From Helopsaltes ochotensis (Eukaryota > Chordata > Aves > Passeriformes > Locustellidae), in contig VXBM01000024.1 of the NCBI GenBank assembly GCA_013400155.1, forward strand, positions 689,644-753,643: 64,000 nucleotides of DNA. Reading direction: 5' to 3'. Position 1 is the first letter of the stretch; every line of letters begins with the position of its first letter. Both the position numbers and the translations under genes were made by a program. The notes beneath the pieces are model-generated. The model worked only from the letters and a program-made list of their open reading frames with translations, did not search any database and was not told the DNA's origin. Below, piece after piece: positions 38,161 to 49,264 of this stretch.

Positions 38161-38691
38161 GTTTTCAGGAGTTGCGATGCTTGCTCTAGAAAGCGTGAGC
38201 CAAAAGGAATGGAACAAAACCCAAGGCAACTATTGCGTTTCTAAAGGGACGAAGAGCACTGAAGCCCAGCCGAGGACTGACCCTTCTTCCCACTCTCCCC
38301 CTCTCTAAGATCCATGCATTCGGAAGAACAAAGTCCTCCCTCTGGTCCGTCCCTCTTCTCCGAAAATTGTCCCTCAGCACTTCTGCCCACCTTGGTTCCC
38401 TGGGATGGTCCCAGAGGAGCAAGGCGCTGCCTTCTGGGGTGTCTCGGGCCCCGCCAGCCAAGGTGGCCCACGGAGGAGCCCCCACCTTGCCCCTGCTGCG
38501 CGCTGCCCTGCCCAGCCCCACGGCCTTCACCAGCCCCGCTCCACTCCCCGGCCAGGGCCGCCAGGACTCTCCCTACAATCCCAGCAAGTTTCCCCGTCTT
38601 CAGCTCGTCTCTGTCCCAACTCTTAAAAACACAGCCCGATCCAGAAAGCCCTCCGAGTCCACTTCCCTACCCACCAAANAGAGAGAGGAGA

Positions 38692-38779
38692 AGAAAAAGA
38701 AAAGAAAAGAAAAGAAAAGAAAAGAAAAGAAAAGAAAAGAAAAGAAAAGAAAAGAAAAGAAAAGAAAAGAAAAGAAAAG
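38692..38779 (+). repeat. (AAAAG)n microsatellite
   Basis: About 17 near-perfect AAAAG units next to a GAGAGAGGAG purine stretch, with an unresolved N at 38679. Located inside the left part of the CpG island. Confidence 0.98.
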
Positions 38780-39658
38780 TTAAACCTCTAAAATAAAACA
38801 AAGCAGGCACAAGAAGGAGGCAAGACTCCCCCCTCCGAGTAGTGCCCCCAGCCCGCATTACGGGGGTTCGGGCGGAATGACTGCCTTACCCTCCCCAAAA
38901 ATACCTGCATGTGCTCCCAAAAGTACAAAGGAAAGGCTGGGCTAGCCCGCAGCCGCCTCCGCTGTGCTCCCAGACCCGGGCGCGGATGGCAGGGCGGAGG
39001 GGGGGGGGCGACGAGGGAGCCGGGAAAGAACAATAAACCCCAAGTCCAAACGTACCTTCTCCTTTCCCTAAACTGTGAAACCAGATTTCCTTAGAAGCCT
39101 ACGGCGGGACTCTTTGCTTTTAAGCGGCGGGAGAGCTCGAAGAAAGTTGAGTAAATCTCTTCGGATAAAGTTGCCGAAGATGAGTTAACCCGGGAGAGGC
39201 GAGGGAGAGATGGAGAGTTCATCCGAGTTTCTCCTTTTGTTCAAGTTGCCCGAGCAGACAAAGAGCCGGCAGCGGCGGCAGGTCCCCCGCGCCCCTGCTC
39301 CCCCCGCGGTCCGGGCGCCGCCGGGGTCCCGTACTGCCCTCGCCCCCCGCCTCCTCCCACCACCGCAACTTTCCGTCTGCTCCATCCCTCCTCAGCCCCG
39401 ACCCCGGCTCCGGCGCAAAACTTCCCTCCAACTGAACCTCCCAGAAAAAGAAAACAATTTAATTCAAGGCGGGGGAGTGGGGGGTGGAAAGGGAGAGAAC
39501 CATCTCTCAAATCATTATTTCCGGTAGATGCACCTCTTTGTTTGGATTCCCCGACTGTCAGTGAGGACAAGCCTCTGGGGATCTGCCTTCGGACAGTTTG
39601 ATCTGCCGGAATGAGACGGGCAAACGCAGGACATAAAGAAAAATAACTTTAAAAGAAA

Positions 39659-39675
39659 GGGGGGGGGGGGGGGGG
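39659..39675 (+). repeat. G17 homopolymer
   Basis: Seventeen consecutive G in the island. Able to form a G-quadruplex on the plus strand. Its length is likely error-prone in the assembly. Confidence 0.95.
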
Positions 39676-40184
39676 AAGAAGTAAATAGAAAACAATATAA
39701 AACTCCGGAGTTGCGAAACGAACCCGTTTTTCATGGACACGGGAAGTACATAAATAAACAACTGAAGGGGAATTTCGGAAAACTGTTGGTTCGCCTCCCC
39801 CTCCCCTTCGCACTTTTCCAGAGAACGTAACAAAAAAAGCCCCCCGAAACCTCCTGGCAGCGGCTCCGTGCCGCCGCCGCCAGCTCCTGGCATCCCTACC
39901 TGTTGCGTAAAGCGCAAAGATGGGGCCGACCGCATCCGTCCCAAAGAAACCAAACGGGAAGGAGAGGACCGCCTGCACCCCACGGCCCCTCCACCTGCCC
40001 TCCGGCCGCCCCCACGGGGACTCCCGGCACGGGGGCCGCCCGCAGCCCCGGTGCGTCCCCGCGTCCCCGTCCCGGCTGCCGTCGGGGCGCCCAGGTCCCC
40101 GCCGAAAGTTTGGCGGGGCGGGGCCGGGGAGCGCCGCGGCCTCGCACCGAGACAAAAGGAGCGCGGAGCAGCGCTGCTACTCAC

Positions 40185-40272
40185 CTTGGAGGGAGAGGGA
40201 GGCTGAAGGGACACCTTCCGCCTCAGTCCTCCTCCTCCTCCCCACCCCCCCGGCCCTGTGGCGACGGCTCAT
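40185..40272 (-). other. Candidate first exon of the leftward gene
   Basis: On the minus strand an ATG at 40272-40270 opens 29 codons (MSRRHRAGG, arginine-rich, ending ASLSLQ) that run into the consensus donor CCAAG|GTGAGTAG at 40185. The exon must begin further right, within the island. The sequence is so GC-rich that an open frame is not strong evidence of translation, so this may equally be 5' UTR. If coding, it ends in phase 1, the phase needed by the minus-strand frame at 30440. That is compatible but unproven. No match to a known N-terminus comes to mind. Confidence 0.35.
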
Positions 40273-40640
40273 GCTGGGGACCGGGGCGCGAGCACCCGGC
40301 TCGGCTCCGCCGAGGGTTCGCTCCCCGGCACTAAACAAAAGCGGGGGGAAGCGGCCCTGGCGCCACCGCTGTCCCTAAGTTTTTGGTGCCCACCGAGCAT
40401 CCCAGCGAGCCGGCCCCGCGCTCTGGAAGGACGGGGAAGAGCGACGGTGCGCCCGGGGCGGGACCCCCACGTCGGGGCAGCGGGCCCGGGGCTGCCGGCA
40501 GGGCGGGAGCGCTGCCCGGAGGTGCCGCTGGCTGGGGGGGGGTCACGACACGAACCCGCTGCTCATTGTCTGTCCCCGGGTGTGCCCGTGGCAGGGCGGC
40601 GGGCAGGGTGCGTCCGCAGCACGCGTAGAGTCTTGTGGGC

Positions 40641-41817
40641 TTGTGAACTGCGTGTGCACAGCGGACAGAAGTGCCAGAGGCTCCAGCCCTCAGGACCTTG
40701 CCTACAGGGCATGAAAGATGCCCTCAATGCCGTTTATTTTCTTTTCTCTTTTTGGTTTGTTTGGGGTTTGTTTTGGGTTTGTTTTTTGTCTTAGAAGCAA
40801 GTGGAACCTCGAAAAAGTTACTAGGAAATGGTAGCAAATAGCAGCCCACACCCAGTATGATAGGGCTACCTTTTCAAAGTCAGATGATGATCTTGAGATG
40901 CGGGTTTGTTTTTTTTTTTTTTTTTTTTTAGAAGGAAGAAGAGAATGGAAAGAGCACACTATTTAGACTTTGGTTAAGTTGTCCTGTTGACAACTTCCAC
41001 AGTCTCTGCTCACCTATGACTCTTCCTATTTTCCTTCAGTTTATGTTCATTTCATACTAACAACCCCCAACTTGTCCTTCATCAGCTCCTTTACCCCTCC
41101 CCATCTTCCTTAGCTTTGAGGCTCATTCAAACCATTTCCTCCCACCTAACGATGTCAGCCTCAAAATTTTGTTCTTCAAAACATTTTGCAACTCCCCACC
41201 CAGCATCAATGTTTGTACCCTCGTGCCCCAGAGAAACTGCCCCCAGCTCTCCCATTGCTGCCTGTGATTTATGTTGAGCATTGTCTTCTCACATTCTGCT
41301 GCAATGTGCCTTGCTGTTTGTTTTCATTATTGATTTCTGAGATGAAATGATAATACATATCATAGTGTAATGTCTGGCATGAGAAGTGCATCTTTGCAGT
41401 CATTTTTAGCCATTCACCTTCTTCAGCCCTCTTGCATTGAGTGCTCTAGAGCAACTATCATAACACTTTTAAAATTCCTCCTAAATTATTTTTTACACAG
41501 TTTCTTCCTTCCATCCATTTCTGACTTTTCATAGATTTTTATTCTCTCCCTCAACACTATTTCCATGGTTGTTTTGTCCATGTTTCTCTTTCCACCTCTG
41601 CACTTTGTTTCCCCTTAATCCTTTGGTTTTATGGTGGAAGAGGAACATTGACTGCACCTTTCCTTACTTCCACCCTTATTTTCTCTGGTTTTCACACACA
41701 CTCTCTTAGCAGGGCACAGTGAAGTCCAGCAAGCACGTCCTCTTCTGTTAACACTTTTTTTTTTTCTGTGTTTCTTTCCCAGATGATTCCCAAATCCATT
41801 GGAAGAGTGTCCCTTTT
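40641..41817. other. Pyrimidine-rich noncoding DNA right of the island
   Basis: T21 at 40909-40929, then about 800 bases in which the plus strand is dominated by T and C (about 40970-41780). This mirrors the purine-rich tract left of the island. No gene. Confidence 0.6.
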
Positions 41818-41851
41818 TTTGCTGGTTGTGCATTGTGGCACAACCAGCAAA
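41818..41851 (+). repeat. Perfect 14-bp hairpin with 6-base loop
   Basis: TTTGCTGGTTGTGC (41818-41831), loop ATTGTG, then the exact reverse complement GCACAACCAGCAAA (41838-41851). A stable RNA or DNA stem. The stem is shorter than a microRNA precursor and no family is recognised. Confidence 0.97.
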
Positions 41852-44800
41852 CATCTTACAAAGGGCTACTCCTTAGTGCTTTTCTCTGGAAAAACCCAAA
41901 TTGCAGAAGTAGCTCCTCGTGTCATGGGATTTTGGCTTTGGCAGGCATTGATGACATGTTGCATAAAGGTAAAGCTTGCTGAGAATTTGTGAAGATGTTG
42001 ACTTGCCCCATGGTCTGCCAGCTGAGTTGGAGTTTGTGGGGCAGGTAAATACGATCATCCATGTGCACTTCTTTTCTTTCCTGGGAAGCAGGAGGCCAAA
42101 ATCTTCTAAAAAGATATAATCATATACATTGTAATTCTCTGGTATGGCAGTATTGAAACAAAACATGTATCCATCTTACTGCTTCATTATGAGTAATAAA
42201 GGTTACTAATCATTGGATCAGAGGCTGCCAGTTGCCTAGGGTCCCATAATCATGGATCACATTCAATACACAGGAAGAGAGGAAAATCACTATTTAAAAT
42301 ATCTTGTGAACAGCTAACTGAGCAAGGAGAAAAATAGAAAAACTGAAAGGACAAAAATGTCAGAAACATTTCAATAAGAGCTATTATGTCTTGTAGAAGG
42401 GTTTATTTGATGGGTAAGTGGCCATCTGCCATTGAGACAGTAAAATTTGGTTGAAATTCCCTCATGGTTCATTGGGCAGGTAAAGAGAAGCATTAAGCAG
42501 TAAAAAGGAATACATAAGAGGCAATAAAAAAAGGAGCAGTTTATGATAATTAACATGAAGTAGAAATTAAATATTGTAGAACATTATTTGGAAAAGTAAA
42601 AAACGTTACATAAAAATCCACACTTTGAATGAATGAAATTAAAATTTTACTGTAAGTGGGGAATAAAGCATCTCCTAATAATGTTCATAGGCCTGTCAGT
42701 TCTAATTATGAGACAAAATATTCTACTAATGATACCTGTGTTCTGTAAGAGGGAAGATAAATATTGCACACAGAAAAGTACCTATTTTTTTTTGTCTTTG
42801 GGCAGCACTTATCTCCAATAAACATTGAATCCTTAGCCCCAGATGCCTTGCACCCTAACATCAGACAATATTGGGTACTTAATGTCACAGCAATGTTCAG
42901 TTTAATAAATCCTGCAACACCATGGAAATTTCGGGAATCTTTTGCCAATGTTGTGCCAATATGAAAAAGGGGCAAACAAAGACGCAGATTACAATACTCC
43001 ATTTTACCTGACATTCACCCCTTAAAAACAGTGGAAAGTCTGACAGGGGATTGCACTCAAGGAGAACTAAGGATAAGAATGATGATTCTAAAGCACTGTT
43101 CCTCCATCTTTAATTCCTTTTTTGCCTTTGTATTTAAATTTCACTGTGGATGTAGGACGGGTTGGAATGCAGATCTAGTGACAGCTCCTCATGCTGACTG
43201 ATCTGGCTTGAAGAAAATCACAACAGTGAAGATATTTCCCGTAGAGTGCCAATATTTAGACATTTCCAAATAGCAGTGATCTAGTCTCTTCTGGCTCCCA
43301 AATAATGGGAGCAACTGACCTATACTACCTGTGTTTAGTTTTTAAATCCTTGATTCTTGCTCCGCACAATCAAATATTTCTTATTTCTTTCTGTCGCCAT
43401 ATGACTTTTACTCTGCTTCCCAAGCCTCATCAAGGAAAGACTTCTTCAAAATTAACTCTAGACACAATTTCAGAATTTTAAGATCCCAAAAGTTCATCAA
43501 ATCATCATATTAAAGGTCAAACATGTTTCTTGACAAACCAGACAGAAAATGTATTCCAGTTTCTCCTGTATTTATCCTGGTTGTCCATATTCCTCTGAAG
43601 TCTGACTTCAGAAAGGTGTTCCATTTTGCTAAAACATTGTTTGACACACAGTCAAGCACTTTTCTTAAGAACAAAGCCAACTATAACCTTAGCCATGAAA
43701 AAAAGAAAACAACAAAAAAACCCACAAGGGCTTGACTTCATTTTAAATCAAAATTTATTTTTCTTTAGCTTCTAGTTACTTTTAAAATTTATTTTATGTC
43801 TCGCCACCACATTAAATTAGTGTACAGCTAATTTTATAAATTTTGCCTGAAAGCAAAACTGGCTGCACAGGACGGGAAACCTTCCTGCAGAGATAATGTA
43901 CTTACAGGATTGTTTTAATCTCTTTGAGGGATTACTTACATTAACTTGTTTAGGTTCCATTACATTTACCAAGAAAACATTCAATTGCTTGAAGTTTGCC
44001 AGCTGGGTGGGCTTCTGGGCCTGTAACACTCATTCAACATTTGGTTGCCACATGAAGGGCAGTGGACATTTAGAAGCACACATCAGTGCCACAACAGTGA
44101 TGCAAAGACTGGAACCCCCCAAAGCCCTGCTTCTCATGTAGCTGCTGTAAGCACCTACCATGCAGATCAAAATGAGAAGCAGCCCAGCCTGCAGCAGGGA
44201 GCTGGGTGCTGATTATGTCTCACTCCCATTACCACAGAGTGCCCCAGCAGAGGAGGGTTGGTTTCAGTTTTGCTATTTTAATACATCAGTGTTAAACTCA
44301 CAGAACACATTGAACAGCTAGCCTACATCAGCTACAGCAACTGTCTTTGCCTTCATTGCAAGAAGAAAAAAAACTGCACAAAAAGTTCAGTGTTGCTTAA
44401 CCCCTCTTCCCTGAGAAGTGAACTACCACTCACCCTCCAAGAGCATCTAAAAACTCTGACTTGACTGCAAGCTTCTGGATGGTGACATGTGTAAGAAGAT
44501 GAGCAGTACAGCAGATGACCAGCAGAACTGGTCTTTTAGGGTATAATTCAGAGGACCTGCTGACCTCCTAGCAAATTCTCTTGCATCTCATTTTATTTTT
44601 CTATATGCAGAGGCTGATTTCACCACTACTCTCTTTCACAGAAGTGTGAATCAAATCAATAGGTCAATCCACGCCTGCAAATGTAAAGACCAAGAAAGAC
44701 AAATCTGCAAATGAAAGAATTGTTTTGGCATGAATATATTCCTCTCTGTAGACACATACCCTGTAAATTAATAGAATGTTTATTTTTGGGGGAGGAGGAA

Positions 44801-47712
44801 AACCTCAAAACAAAAGCAAAAACCAAACCCAAACTATATTACTCCAAAAGGGTACAAAACCATAAGCTTTCCAGTTCTTTTTTAGAATCACCTAAAAGTT
44901 CTTCATAACATCTGTAAACTAGAGAAAGAAATTAATTTGTAACTGATTTGCAACCAGCTGTATTTTTCTAGTGTTTTCTCCTAAGCCAGAAAAAGGCTAG
45001 TGAAATCCTCTCTGGTCTTCTTTTCCATCAAGTCTCCATTTTGATCAAGCCAAGGAAAGTCTTAGCTTGTAGACGCCATAAACACAACCCTTTTTTTTTT
45101 AGATACATACACCAGAGCCTCTTTGTCACCTCCATTTATATCTTATTTTTGTTGGGATTTTGGGGGAGTGGGGGTGTGTTAGGTTTTTTTGTCCAAACCC
45201 ACCCTTTTTATTTGGCAAATCAATAATCAGACAGACCTGACTCCATACTAACTGTTTCTTTCACTTTTTCCTCCAAAGCCTAGGGTTTTACAAACAGATC
45301 GTGTACAAGAGTCCTTGGAGAAACAGATAATTCCCAAGAAAATTCAAAAAAAGTGTTTAGTTCAGCAATACATTCATATATGATGATTGCTAGTGCAGTT
45401 TCTATTTCTCAGAAATGAAAAATTTTATTATGAAGAATGAAATCTCCATTGCAAGTTGAACAAATGAACAGGTCTATTTTATTCTATTCTGAATGGAAAA
45501 AGTAAAAATCGTTGCTTTTCTATATTCTTGTTCTCATTTACTCTATGTTTGCATATTACTTAAATAAATTATTTTCATCAAAATAAGACTAAGTTTGGGG
45601 AGCTCTTTTTCATCCTGAAAGTTTTAAAACGTTAACCTGGACTTATTCCTTCCTGAAAATTTTGGTTTGTTTGACACATATTAAGTTTAAAAATAACCAT
45701 AAAATTAGATACTGTATAGAGATTATCTCATATATATACATGTTCACCTTCAAAATTGTAAGAAAAATATGGCAACTTGTTTTGAATGTTTGAGCATAAC
45801 ATTCTGAATACATTGTTTCATAATATCCATTCTTCCCACCTCCAGAAAATGTTCAAGTCACTTCTAGTTGCTTTTCAACATATTTAATTAATCATCCTCC
45901 TCTTTGGTTGATATTAAAAATGTCACCCTTTCTAGCTCACCATTTTGTGATTTAAGAAATCACCCCACAATATTGACAAAGGTGCTGGATTAGAATTATT
46001 GTCAATATGAACTCTTTGGTTCATAAAGCTTACTGAGCAGTCACCTGAATATTTGAGAAGCAGGGAGACTACAAAATCCTTCTCCTGTATTCCCTGATAT
46101 AGCAAATATGCAGGACAATGCCAGGAAAAAGATTTTAATCTTATTTACAATCTTGGCTGTGTTTAACAGGGCTTTGTACACCTTGTTTTCATGTGAATAA
46201 CCTGTTTGTAGCTTAATAATGTATCTTTGTGCCTTCATAATATGGCCAGATAGATACACAGACAGAGGTTTTTGTGGCTAGCACAAAATCTAATTTGGGA
46301 CTTCCCCATCTCCGCAACCATAGCCAGTCCTACCAAAAAAATGTGCTTCCGCTTCATGTGGGTGCAGTGCGGTTACACTGTCTGCAGCCCTCAAAAAAAA
46401 AAAAGGAAAGAAAAAAAAGAATAAAAAATCAAGGTCTGAGACAGCACACACTTCCCCCACAGGCACAAAGGGACAGGAGAAAGAACCAGCCCAGAGAGTG
46501 CAAAGCTGCTCCTCTGCTCCTGGCTCTGGGCATACTCTGCGCCAGCAAGCACCAGGGCACAGGAAGCTTTTGCGACCAGAGGAGTCTGCCACTTTTTGGG
46601 GCAGCTAGAAAGAGCCAGATGAAGGAGGGAGCAAGTGAAGAGCTGAGGAAAGGGAAGGGGATGATGAAGGACAGACTCCACTATCCTGTCAGAGGCCATG
46701 CAAGCAGGCAAAGCATGAGGCTGCCCGGGCTACTACGAGACTGCACTGCAGTTCCACCCACACCACCAAAATAAGGCTTGTTTAGCCTGCACAACACCAC
46801 GTTCTCCTGCCACAGATCGAGCAAACCAACCCAGCCTCCCCGCTGTGACTCTGGCATGTGTAAGTATTGACCTACTGTATCTTTAGGGCTTATGAGTTTG
46901 ACCCTTGCCACACAGAAATAGGTATGGCAAAAATGTGGACATACACCTGCCATTCTGAAGGATGATGGAATATAATTTGTTTTTGCAAGAAATATCAAGG
47001 TCACCCTAAGCACAGAAATACTATACAGCTGTGGTAATACCAGCATAGTAAATATAGACATGAGATAAACTAACTGTCTGGTTTTCCATTTGCCTGTGAC
47101 CTCTATTACTGTTCTTTGTTCCTTTTCCTATAACCTCTGTAATTGCCTTTTTGGCCCTTTAGGTCAATATGATTATCAGTCTCAACACTGCTACTGCTTT
47201 CCAATGTTTCAAATAAAACTTCATTTGGAAAGCTGCAACCCTATTCTATTTGTGAGTTACTCTAAAATTAGTGCCTTTGACTAATACAGAATACTTTCAG
47301 TAGTAGACCCATATTCATAAAAGGGTAACTATTAATTCTTATCACTTATTTCTCTTTTGCCCCTATTTACACAAATAATTTACCAGCTTCCACCCCTCAC
47401 CTGTGTTTCACATATTTAAAAATTATGATTAAAATTCACATTCATCACACAGTCTCCACTCACAGCAACAAAACCAAGCAAATAAAACAAAACAAAAATC
47501 CCCTACACAAAGAACAAAATAACATCATCACAAAACCCATTTACACAAAACCCACCCCTTGTCCCTTCACCACAATTACAGTAACAACTCATCAGGATCA
47601 TTCCAGTCTCTAACATTGTTCAGTACTTCTTTTGCCTGTTACTTCTCTCTGTTACCATCCTTATCTCAAAATCTTCTTTTATTTGCCTGGGTTTTGGCAC
47701 CAAAATCACTGT
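41852..47712. other. Gene-free AT-rich DNA
   Basis: No supportable gene. An inverted repeat ATATTGACAA / TTGTCAATAT lies around 45970-46007. The tract 46290-46760 is richer in GC, includes an A12 run near 46393 and is open on both strands, but has no recognisable protein motif. It may be an old retroelement fragment. Confidence 0.5.
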
Positions 47713-47776
47713 AGTGGGTTGACCCTGGTTGGACGCCAGGCACCCCCCAAAGCTGTTCTATCACTCCCTTCTATGT

Positions 47777-48223
47777 GGTCACCAAGAGAGACACTGCACT
47801 CAAAGCGCTCCAGTAAAACCATCAGAAGGCTTCAAGCATCAGCTCCTTGTTAGCTAAAAGTCTCTTGTACCTTTCTCTTTAGCAGTCCCACAGGGCAGCT
47901 CCACACAGCCCTGGCTCTTTCTCCACAGTCTTCTCTCTTCCTTCTGCTGTTCCAGCTCGCTTCTTTCTGTCCCTATCATGGCCACCTGACCCTGTTTACC
48001 CTTACGTACAGCATCTTACTCTTTTTGCCCCTTGCACGACCTCCTGTCCCTTCTTCCTCACAGCAGGGTCAGCAGACTCCAACTAAGCCCCCTCCCAGCT
48101 AACTCACTCTTTATCACACCCATAGCTGGGAGGGCAAGGCTGTTGCCACTCTTGGATAATTAACACAGCAGCAATATATCAAGGGTAAGATTGCCTTTAG
48201 TACTACCTCTCTGTCTCCCTATA
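47777..48223. mobile_element. Second repeat inserted into the LTR
   Basis: The LTR sequence runs normally to about 47770 and resumes at about 48228. The 447 bases between do not belong to the form of this LTR that I know. They are flanked on both sides by ATGT (47773-47776 and 48224-48227), consistent with a 4-bp target duplication. Read on the minus strand the insert contains AATTATCCAAGAGTGGCAAC and ends near TCTCTCTTGGTGACC, resembling another avian LTR. Exact ends and family are unsure. Confidence 0.5.
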
Positions 48224-48559
48224 ATGTCTCCTCACATGTCCACAACTGAACATGGGAGAGAAAATATAACTAAGGGTTCATGTATTGAGACAAGACCCAG
48301 AAGCGATCACATACTAAATATCATCCAGGCAAAGCATACCCAAATTTGGGATATTAATTGAATTTATTAGTAACAAAATCAGAGCAGAATAATAAGAAGT
48401 AAAATAAATCTTAAAAACACCTTCCCCCCACCACTCCCTCCTTCCCAAACTTTACCTCCTACTCCAGTGGTGCAAGGAGACATGGAATGGGGGTTATGAT
48501 CAGTTCACCACATGTTGCTTCTCCTGGGACTTAGGGAGAAGAGTCCTTCTCCTCCTCCA

Positions 48560-48960
48560 GTGTGGGGTCCCTGAGTTCCCCATGGTGTTCTCTGTGACTC
48601 CATCTCACAAGAAACAGTTCTCCATGAAGTGCTGCAATGTGGGTCACTCTTCCATGGGTACAGTCCTCCAAGCACAGCCTGTTCCAATGTGGGTCCTCCC
48701 ACAGGGTTAGAAGTCCTACCAGGAAACCTACAGCAGTATGGTTCCTCTCTCCACAGGTCTGTAGGTCCCTGCCAGGAGCCTGCTCCTGCATAGGCCTCCC
48801 ATGGGGTCATAGCCTCCTCTCAGGCATCCACATGCCCTGGCATGGGTCTCTTCTGTGGGCTGCAGAGGGATCAGGGTGAATCTCTCTATTCAGGGACAGC
48901 TGCTTGACCATGGTCTGCACGAGGGATTGCAGAGGAATCTCAGCTCTGGTTCCTGGAGCA
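48560..48960. repeat. Imperfect tandem units within the LTR
   Basis: Repeated variants of a motif like CAATGTGGGTC...CCACAGGG...AGTCCT at roughly 40-50 base spacing. Such internal units are usual for this LTR type. Open frames here are repeat-derived, not genes. Confidence 0.65.
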
Positions 48961-49264
48961 CCTTCTCCCCTTCCTTCTTCAGTGACTTTCTTGTCAGTGG
49001 AGTCACTCCTTTCACATGTTCTCACTCTGCACTTTTTTGGCCATAACTACATCTGCACAATAATATTTTTTTTTCTAAAATGTGTTATCACAGAGGTGTT
49101 ACCCCATTCCTGATCGGCCAAGCCTTGGCCAGCAGTGGGTCTGTCCTGGAGCCGGCTGGCATTGTCTCTGTTGGACATGGAGGAAGCTTCTGGCAGTTTC
49201 TCACAGAAGATATCCCTTTATCTTCTGCCTCGGTACTGAAGCCTGGCCATGCAAACCCAACACA

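Larger units (their letters stand above)
38160..40640. promoter_or_regulatory. Main CpG island, probable promoter of a leftward gene
   Basis: About 2.4 kb of GC- and CpG-rich DNA between AT-rich flanks. It contains three good minus-strand donors: CCAAG|GTGAGTAG (exon end 40185), CAACAG|GTAGGG (39900) and GAGAAG|GTACGT (39056). Three donors facing the same way suggest alternative 5' exons of one gene transcribed leftward. A TTAAAAGC box lies on the minus strand upstream of the 39056 donor, near 39117-39124. The island is large, as for developmental or housekeeping genes. Plus-strand initiation is possible but has no equally good donor. Gene identity is not known. Confidence 0.75.
47713..49264 (-). 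mobile_element. Avian endogenous-retrovirus solo LTR (ERVL-type), interrupted
   Basis: The left edge TGTAGTGGGTTGACCCTGG (47713-47731) and right edge GCAAACCCAACACA (49251-49264) are the TG...CA ends of an LTR I recognise as very common in bird genomes. Between them lie a GAGAGAAAATATAAC block at 48253-48267, an AATTGAATTTATTAGTAACA block near 48356-48375, a tract of imperfect tandem units, and CCGGCTGGCATTGTCTC near 49152-49168. By comparison with bird LTR ends of the type ...TTATCTCGACCCACGAG..., the sense strand is probably minus. No gag, pol or env remains beside it. No clean target-site duplication was found. ERVL assignment is from memory. Confidence 0.8.

Noticed and set aside
39210..40378. 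Several open frames of 80-218 codons on both strands in the main CpG island
   Set aside because: GC-rich DNA has few stop codons. The frames overlap on both strands, are proline/arginine/glycine-rich and show no domain. Only the donor-bounded segment at 40185-40272 was kept as a candidate.
46274..46774. 166-codon plus-strand frame
   Set aside because: It includes a translated poly(A) tract (lysine run), and the minus strand is equally open. Possibly an old retroelement, not a gene.
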